DNA from: Dugong dugon
Taxonomy: Eukaryota; Chordata; Mammalia; Sirenia; Dugongidae
Reading direction: 5' to 3'
Assembly: GCA_030035585.1 (NCBI GenBank)
Contig: CM057461.1
Location: 174,975,624 to 175,039,623, forward strand
DNA: 64,000 nucleotides
Part shown: one piece after another, positions 56,978 through 64,000 of the stretch
Numbering within the stretch: the first letter of the stretch is position 1
How the letters are laid out: each line of letters starts with the position of its first letter
Translations under genes and position numbers: made by a program
The notes under the pieces: generated by a model
Told to the model about the DNA's origin: nothing
Databases searched by the model: none
The model's input: only the letters and a program-made list of their open reading frames with translations

Positions 56978-58146
56978 AAACCCATGAAAAAGTTTACACA
57001 CAAAAAGTAAAAATCTTTGTTGGTTACCAGGGATGGGAGGGGTTGGGGGGAAATACTAAATAGGCAATAGATAAGTGGTATCTTGGGTGAAGGGTTAGAC
57101 AGTACACAGTGCTGGGGAAGCCAGCACAACTTGTACAAAGAAAGGTCACGGAAGCTCCATAGACACATCCAAACTCCCTGAGGGACTGAATTGCTGGGCG
57201 GAGGGCTCTGGGGACTATGGTCTCAGGGAACATCTAGCTCAATTGGCATGACACAGCTTATAAAGACAATGCTCTACATTCTACCTTGGTGAGTAGTGTC
57301 TGGGGTCTTAAAAGCCTGCAAGCGGGCATCTAAGATACTCCACTGGTCTCATCCCTTCGGGAGCAAGGGAGAATGAAGAGAACAGGATACAAGGAAAAGA
57401 TTAGTCCAAAGGACTAATTCTCCACAGCTACCAAGGCCTCCACCGGACTGAGTCTAGTACAGCTAGACGGTGCCCGGCTACCACCACTGACTGCTCTGAC
57501 CTGGATCACAACAGAGGATTCTGGATAGAGCTGGAGAAGGATGTAGAACATAATTCTAACTCACAAAAAAAAAGACCAGAGGTACTGGCCTAAAGGAGAC
57601 TGGAGAAACCCCGAGAGTATGCCCCCCAGACACCCTTTTAGCTTAGTGGTGAAGTTGTCTCCGAGGTTCACCATTCAGCCTGAGAGTGGACAGCCCCGTA
57701 AAACCAAATGAGACTAACGAGGTACAGGAGTCCAGTCACAAGGGCCAGAAGGCAGAAGGGGACAACGAAGCTGGTGATAGGGAACCCAAGGTTGAGTAAG
57801 GATATTGTTGATGTGTTGTGAGATTGTTAACCATTGTCTTAAGGCAACATTTGTAGTAACTGTTAAATGAGAAACTATTCTGTTCGGTAAGCCTTCATCT
57901 TAATTGAGAATAACAGCACGATTTGAAGAGTGTAGTCAATGTCACTGAACTGTGCCTGCAGAAATTTTTGAAATGTTGTATCTTTGGCTATGTGTATTTT
58001 CACCAAAAAAAAAAAGCTTGAGAAGTTAGAGGGTTGACATGTTGTGGGGTTGTTAACCAATGTCATAAAACAATACGTGTACTATTGTTTCATGAGAAAC
58101 TATTTGTTCCGTGAGCCTTCACCTGAAGTACAATAAAAAAAAAAAA
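56978..58146 (+). other. L1 3'UTR with G-rich tract, duplicated end unit and poly(A) signal
   Basis: A G-rich tract lies at 57030-57050 (four G runs). Two related units of about 100 bp, 57810-57905 and 58036-58135, share 'gattgttaaccattgtctta' versus 'ggttgttaaccaatgtcata' and 'gagaaactatt', then 'taagccttcatct' versus 'tgagccttcacct'. AATAAA at 58132 overlaps the A tail. Confidence 0.85.
57030..57050 (+). other. G-quadruplex-type motif in the L1 3'UTR
   Basis: Four runs of three or more G separated by AT, A and TT on the plus strand. A G-rich polypurine stretch shortly after ORF2 is a known feature of mammalian L1 3'UTRs. Confidence 0.8.
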
Positions 58147-58554
58147 CAACAACAAAGTATTCTGTTGTGTTAGCCTGGAGATCCCCTTCTAAAACCTTAT
58201 TTAGCATGAGGCAGCTAAGATGATGATTACAAAGTAGATCTCCAAAGGAGTCCAATCTTATCTTGAGCATGTGTGAGAAGGAGAAAGGAGGGAAAAGGTG
58301 GTGGGGGAAGGGATGCAGGAGAGCAGAAGAGACAGAAAGACAAGGGAGAGAGAGATATATTGAGACTGAGGTGCTCGGTTTTAATGACTTCTGCTTCTGC
58401 TTCCCTATCTGTTCTCATCAATGCAAGTAATAAATTATGTTGCATGGCTACATTCTCTTTGACGGGAAGAAATCATGGGCTCAATTCTTGGATTTCTTCC
58501 CATTTCCTTGATGATGTCATTTGAATTTATGGCAGTAAATCCACGCACTAATGA
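58147..58554. other. Flank of the L1 with a purine-rich tract
   Basis: Begins with the (caa)-rich continuation of the SINE tail. 58272-58360 is strongly purine-rich (GGAGGGAAAAGG-type). Frames over it on both strands are low-complexity. Confidence 0.5.
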
Positions 58555-59530
58555 CTTCCTTCTTGACAGGCTGCTCCCCAGAATTCCTGGTTTGTATATC
58601 CAGCTACCTACTCAACGTCTCTTTTGGATGGATGGCAGGTAGGTATAATAAGCATAACATGTTAAATTGAGCTCCTGATCTTCTTTTCCTGGTCTACACT
58701 CCCACTCAAACAGCTCCTCCTACAGTTTTCCTCATCTCATTTTAGCTGATGAAAACTCCATCTTTCTGGTTGCTAAGATTAAAAAACTTTCAATTATTTT
58801 TTATTCCTCTTTTCCTTTGAAATTCTACATCTAGTTCACAAAAACTCCTGTGGGCTCTCTTGACCTTTAAAATGTATCCAGAATTCCACTGTTTCTCATC
58901 ACTTCCACCGGTACCACTCCAGACAACGTTAACACAATCTATTACCTGGATTACTGTGTCTGCCCTTGACCCCTTCAGTGTATTCTCAGCCAAAGAACCA
59001 GTGTAATCCTCATAAAGTATAAGTCAAATCAAGTTACTCTACTCCTCAGAACTCCTCAATGGTTTTTTGTATGTCTGAGAATAAAAGTCAAGGCCTATTA
59101 CCTACATGTCTTCTTTCTCCGTTACTTCTATGACCACTTCTCTCGCTACTATTAAATTTGTTTACCCCACCAAACACACTGTCCTTGTCGCTATTTCCTT
59201 GATATACAGTCACTATTGGACCTTTGCACTTGCTTTTCCCTCAGCCTGCACTCCTCTTTTACCTGATTTCTTTCAGATCTTTACTCAAATGCCAGTTTTT
59301 AAGCGAGTTTTTCCAGACTGTCCTATGTAAAAGTGCAATTTCCCCACCATCAATTTCCCTCTTTCCTACTTTATTATTCTCCAGAGCGCTTATCTAATAT
59401 TTCATATGTTTTGTTTGTTTATGTCTCCTACTAAGACAATACAAACTCTACCAGGTGAAAGATTTTTAACTGCTTTGTCCACAAGTGTATTCCCATAACT
59501 AGAACATTTGTTAAGTTGAATAAAAAGGCA
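58555..59530 (+). repeat. L2 LINE, about 1 kb, plus strand
   Basis: Long L2 in good motif order: 'gtatatccagctacctactc', 'aaactccatctttctggttg', 'cctttaaaatgtatccagaa', 'acctggattactgtgtctgc', 'tttgcacttgcttttccctc', 'cagatctttactcaaatgcc' and a decayed tail. The frames inside it (for example 59106-59330) are L2 remnants. Confidence 0.82.
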
Positions 59531-61642
59531 AGGAAAAGATAGGACTTCACCGTATTTTTGCAATACAGCCAGTCTGCTGTTTAGATTGTTCTCTCTCTAT
59601 TAATATCACCCCAAGTGCTGGGGTTTCCTAAAAGGAGGTGGCATCAAAGACTCAACAGTCGTAATAGAATGCTAACATTTATGCTTATAAGAAAGATTAA
59701 TAGAATTTTATAATTAGCAAAGTCATATTAGACAATAGTCACAAATTCCCTCTCCCTCACTGTGTAACCTTAAAAAAGAACCCATAATTTTGTTTCTGTG
59801 AAATGCACGCCTGGTTGCAATTCACTTGTTAGTTACTTTTAATATAATTAAATAGTAAGTAATCACAATCATACTGCTGTACAACTTTTGGATCCAACTG
59901 TGAATCATAATCCAGCCCTAAAAATTTAATGAGCATTCTATACATAATGCTACAGGAGATGCACTGGGTAAGTGCTAAATAACTCAGTTTCTGTAAATAT
60001 AGCCTTAAGTTTTCTAATGTAAAGGCAAAATTAGACTTCAATATGTCTAAATATTACCAGTAACAGTAATTAGCAGTTACATTAGTTCATTGAGAATTAG
60101 TTGATAAACATTCAGTTAGATTTTTAAATTACAATTGCAAATTATTGAGCTCTATTTTCAAGAAACATATTTAACATCATTAATGACCCATAGAAGCTGT
60201 AGAGGGGAAAAATGTTTTTGCAGAATGACCTCTGAGAGACTTACTTTTTGGTTTGTCTGGTCACTGAAGAATCACTCGTATAATTAACTTGCCTCATCAC
60301 TCTTTCTCGAGTTATTTAGATGGGTAATGAAAAAGGTAATGGCACTTACAAACTTCTAGAATCATCTGTACATCTAATAATACAGCATTGCTCTCACTTG
60401 CTGTGCAGCCTTGGTTATGTGCTAGAAAAATTTTTCATAACATATAAATCAAACCGTATAGAGAAGTATATATTATGTGTTCTTAAAGCATAATCTTTTA
60501 GAATCTTTATATTGCATTTAGCTAAATTACATCACATGTAGATAGAGTGGCCTTCATAGGATAATATTTTCTAAAACCTTCCTGGAATTTTTATGATGGA
60601 TATTTTCATTCAAACTCCAGTTTGCATCCATTAACTGTGAGAATTCATGTGAAAGTTATGTAAAAGTAATAAAAAGTTTTCTTCTTACTTTCCTATTAGA
60701 CATATAATATTCTTTCTTAAGTCTAATACAGATTTTTAAAAATTTTAGAAACCACTGTGGTAAGTTCAAAAAATTCCAATTCTTGCTATAAAAATATATG
60801 ATTTCTGAAAAGGCTAACATGTTCAATCCCTTGTGTTTGTACAGACAGAAAAATATTCACATATAAAGACTGGCAAATTACAAAAGGTTGCAAATGGTAT
60901 CCGTCTAATACAAGTTTCAGACTTTATTTATTCTTCACTTTACAAACCAGGTTTTCAAAAAGGATTGAGCTAAGAGAAATATGGGTCCTTGACAGAAGTC
61001 CTTTCTTGGTAAAGTTTTTGATCTATATACAGATCATTGGCAGTGATGAACACATATCTGTCTTGAATGCTAGGAAATACCATCTATTATTTCTTGGTTC
61101 TGTAGTAACTCCACAGAAGACACTCAAATGCTCAAGGTAACAAATCAAACACATTGAGCGCCTGTACTTTGGGGTGATAAATGAATCCTGTGAGGTGGCA
61201 GCATGCATTCTAATTCAAAGCATGTTTACTGATGATTTTGTTATGCACTCCAGCAAAGTCATTACATGGAACACGGACGCCCAAAGAGATACTTTAAATT
61301 CGAGAATTATTTTTCTCTGTTCAGCTGTTAAACTTCCTCTGAGGAAACCAATAATTCAGAAACTGAAACTAAGCAAGGTGATTCAATTATGTAGTTTTAT
61401 GTTTAAATTCCTGTACATGCTTTAAAAAGGCATGTTTAGAAATCATTTTACTCCTTAGGAGTCAGCAAGAGAATAACCAATCCACAAGGGAATTTTAGAG
61501 TGTGGATTCACGGCCATGTAATCTGAATTGTGCCCTCCGGAGTTCTGGCACAAAGGTTATGATGAATTTTGAAATCTCATGAATGTATGAGTGAAAACAT
61601 GATTTCACATGACCAGCAACACTTTGAATTTGAGAGGTGCTA
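59531..61642. other. 2.1 kb repeat-poor stretch
   Basis: No element recognised. Two short frames on opposite strands overlap near 61174-61208; neither has a signature. Confidence 0.4.
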
Positions 61643-61792
61643 GAAAGCCAGAGCAGTGGTTAAGTGATATGCCTGCTAACCAAAGAGTTGGCAGTTCAAA
61701 CTCATCAGCCGCTCCTTGGACCCTACGGAGCAGTTCTACTCTGTCCTCTAGGGTCACTGTGAGTCAGAATTGACCCGATGGTAACAGATTCT
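61643..61792 (+). mobile_element. AfroSINE, short form, plus strand
   Basis: From 'agaaagccagagcagtggtt' through 'ggcagttcaaactcatcagc' to 'gagtcagaattgacccgatg' and a T-rich end. The head is decayed and the junction after 'ctccttgg' has a small deletion. Confidence 0.88.
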
Positions 61793-61961
61793 TTTTTTCT
61801 GTTTAGAAAGACAGAGATAAAGTCAAATGACAATGTTTTGTCTGTAATTATCTAGAGGATGCTAATCAGAACTACAAGTCTTCTTCCACACTACAGAACA
61901 TTATGGATTAAGTAAAAGGACTAGGATTCCTATTTCTCCCTACATTATATATTTTAAAAGA

Positions 61962-62304
61962 TGACATTGATGGTTCAGTGGCAGCATTCTCACCTTCCGT
62001 GCAGGAGACCCTGGGTTTGATTTCCAGGCAGCACACTTCATGTGCAGCCACCTTGTTCCGTCAGTAGTGACTCATGTGTTGCTATGATGCCGAACAGATT
62101 TCAACAGCTTCCAGACTAACACAGACTAGGAAGAAAGGTCTGGCTATCTACTTTAAAAAAATGAGCTAATGAAAACCCTATGGATCACAATGGTCCAATC
62201 TGCAACCAGTCATGAGGATGGCCCTGGACAAGCAGCATTTTGCTCTTTTGTGCATGGGGTCATCATGAATTGGGGGCTGAGCTGATGACAGCTAACAACA
62301 ACAA
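61962..62304 (+). mobile_element. tRNA-Gly-like SINE with a long RTE-derived 3' end
   Basis: The first 72 bases resemble tRNA-Gly: 'attgatggttcagtggcagc' (A box), anticodon-loop position TCC within 'caccttccgtgcagg', and B box 'gggtttgatttccaggca'. A unique middle follows ('gaagaaaggtctggctatct'). From about 62205 to the end it aligns with the RTE 3' end ('atgaggatggccctggacaa', 'tttgtgcatggggtcatcat') and finishes in (caa)n. It is a SINE, not a tRNA gene: the acceptor stem is not complementary. Confidence 0.85.
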
Positions 62305-63269
62305 TCATCATCACCTTTCCGTAATCTCCTTATGATATGGACTCGAAGAACACCAAGTTTCACATTCTTCTGTTATGGTGATTATTCTCATTACAACCAA
62401 GAGAAGAAATGTAAAGTGTGCCCAGCTATTGCAATTTGCCTACTGGATAAAAAAATTGTAAAAATTCAACAATTTAATAGCTCAAGATTTTCCATTCATT
62501 TTCTGAAGAAAACTTTCAAAGAAAAAAACAAAAGAACATTTCTACGTTTCTCTGCTCTTCAAAACTTATACTTTTTTCTACTTAGAAGTATATTTACTGA
62601 ATAATTTGAATAACTTACTAGTTATTCATTCATATTTCCTGTACAAAATAAAAATGCAATTCCTGCATCTTATAGGAGTTAGAAAACAAAAACAAAAAAA
62701 CTAAGACCTTAAAAACCTTAGATGAGTTGAAATCAAGATATGACCTGAAGGAAATTTGAAATTATGAAAACGATGATGTTATTCCTGGTGCCCTCTTACT
62801 TTTACTACCCACTTTCCATCCATCATGATGATTCTCTTACCCAGGGAAAATATTGCAATCACAGATCTGTGGCATAGGGAAGGTTTCACCTGGGGATCAG
62901 GTGAAAAGGTGGAAGATGGGTACTAAAAGTATCAGATAACTTGTCATCCCTCTCTGAGTAGCTTCGAAAACTAAAAAAAAAAACAAAAAAAAACTATATA
63001 GCTAATGTGAAGTTTTACACACCATAAATAATCCTGGGTGACACTTATGAATGGAAAGGAAATTTTATGATGCAAATTCGTATGTATTTAAAATACATAC
63101 TGTTGCCCTTCCCTGGAATTGTAAATTAATGATATAAATAGACCCACCATCGAATGTAGAAAAAAAGAGCAAAAATTCTCATTAATCTTTATATCAGGGA
63201 TAATGGAATAAATAAATAACATAATTATAGGAAATCTATACTTACAGGAATAAAAACATGTATAAAACT
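62305..63269. other. AT-rich stretch, nothing identified
   Basis: A 90-codon plus-strand frame at 62332-62604 has no recognised features. Short A-rich runs near 62680-62695 and 62970-62990. Confidence 0.35.
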
Positions 63270-63500
63270 AATAATAACAGCTAATATTTATGGATCATAC
63301 ACTAAATTCCAGGCTCTGGGCTAAGTTTTTTCCACATATTTCCTAATATAATTCTTATATCAACCCTTGAGATAGATGTTAATATCATTTAGATAAGAAA
63401 ATGGAGGCTTAAGATCATATCCAGCCCAAGTTCCAGAGGTAGGACTAGATCCCCTGGCTCTCTGAATCCAAAGTTCAAATTCTTAACAATTACATTGTAA
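63270..63500 (-). repeat. MIR SINE, nearly full length, minus strand
   Basis: 'taataacagctaatatttat', 'ccaggctctgggctaagttt', 'aagaaaatggaggcttaaga' and 'ttccagaggtaggactagat' follow reverse-complement MIR over its whole length. Confidence 0.8.
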
Positions 63501-64000
63501 TAATAGAGATACTGTTTTAGCACTCTTTAGTTTGTAATTAAATTTATCTAATTAATTTTATTTCTTTAATATTTACACTTATTTAAATATTTTGGCAAAA
63601 GAAACAAAATTTTAAAAATGCTCTTATTTTATGTTCCAGCAAGTTCCCAGTCATGTCACGGTCTAGAAATGATTCTCTGTTGAAAATCTAGCTCAATGAA
63701 TAGGAAATCCAATACTTGGCCCAAGACAACAAAATAATTATAACTGTAAAAGTAGGGAAGAGATGTGCCATAAAAATGTGTCAATCATGTATGTAATACA
63801 GAGAGTATCAGAAACTAATGAATAAACTAGTGCATGTCATCACTAGAACAGGTTTCTAGTCAACACTGCCAGCAATATAAATAAGCCATGGTAAATAAAA
63901 AATCTCAGAAAAAGCAATCACTAAGATCTTAAAAACAAACTGAATCAATACATTCTGAAACTAAAAATTTTATATCAGTGATAAATCACATGTTGAAAGA
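63501..64000. other. AT-rich right edge, nothing identified
   Basis: No recognised elements or genes. Confidence 0.4.

Larger units (their letters stand above)
50055..58146 (+). mobile_element. Full-length L1 LINE, inactive, about 8.1 kb
   Basis: Complete L1: 5' end 'ggggagacagggcaaaatgg', 5'UTR of about 1.64 kb, ORF1 (51698-52855), spacer of about 315 bp, ORF2 (53171-56977), 3'UTR of about 1.16 kb, and a terminal A run with AATAAA at 58132. It is longer than the usual 6-7 kb mammalian L1 because both UTRs are long. At least one stop plus three frame changes in ORF1 and four stops plus three frame changes in ORF2 make it inactive. A target duplication is not certain because both flanks are A/C-rich (aaaacaaaca on the left, aaaacaacaa on the right). 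Confidence 0.95.

Noticed and set aside
61962..62035. tRNA-Gly gene
   Set aside because: A and B boxes are recognisable but the acceptor stem does not pair and the sequence continues as a SINE with a LINE tail.
1..64000. CRISPR arrays, bacterial operons, phage modules, rRNA
   Set aside because: Repeat types, codon context and composition are those of a mammalian genome; no regularly spaced short repeats or prokaryotic gene order exist.

Overview
This window reads as AT-rich intergenic or deep intronic DNA from a placental mammal of the superorder Afrotheria, most likely a paenungulate such as an elephant. Three things point there. About 30 copies of an AfroSINE-type tRNA-derived SINE are present (head like gccctggtggcacagtggtt, tail like tatgagtcggaatcgactc). 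Several 3' fragments belong to an RTE-clade (BovB-like) LINE. A long, lineage-typical L1 is also present. Family names come from recognition by eye, not from a database search.

No functional host protein-coding gene is visible. Open frames over about 100 codons lie inside transposable elements, in pyrimidine-rich tracts, or without any recognisable family or codon signature. No rRNA, intact tRNA, CRISPR or operon-like organisation is present.

Layout. 1-9.4 kb: ancient MIR/L2 remnants, one AfroSINE, an RTE 3' end (4676-5966) split by a complete solo LTR, and a 32-nt U2 snRNA fragment. 9.4-24 kb: a TA/TG microsatellite and many AfroSINEs on both strands, a long L2 split by a SINE, an inverted SINE/RTE composite at 21.6 kb, and an L2 on the minus strand. 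24-36 kb: MIR, an old L1 3' end, and a fused AfroSINE+RTE copy at 28.1-28.7 kb. 36-50 kb: a small hAT-like DNA element with an 8-bp target duplication, a second solo LTR of the same family, further SINEs, and an RTE copy with an 11-bp target duplication. 50.05-58.15 kb: one full-length but dead L1 of about 8.1 kb on the plus strand, with long 5' and 3' UTRs, ORF1 and ORF2 broken by frameshifts and stops, and the endonuclease and reverse-transcriptase motifs still readable. 58.5-64 kb: a long L2, an AfroSINE, a tRNA-Gly-like SINE carrying an RTE tail, and a MIR.

The elements form an interacting retrotransposition system. The RTE LINE ends in the same roughly 35-nt tail as the AfroSINEs, and the tRNA-Gly-like SINE shares about 100 nt with it, which is the expected sign of SINEs mobilised by RTE machinery. 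Two loci look like by-products of that machinery: a template-switch chimera and a twin-priming-like inversion. The other notable items are an exact 46-bp duplicated segment 2.3 kb apart, one copy patched into the RTE, and the U2 retro-fragment with its target duplication.
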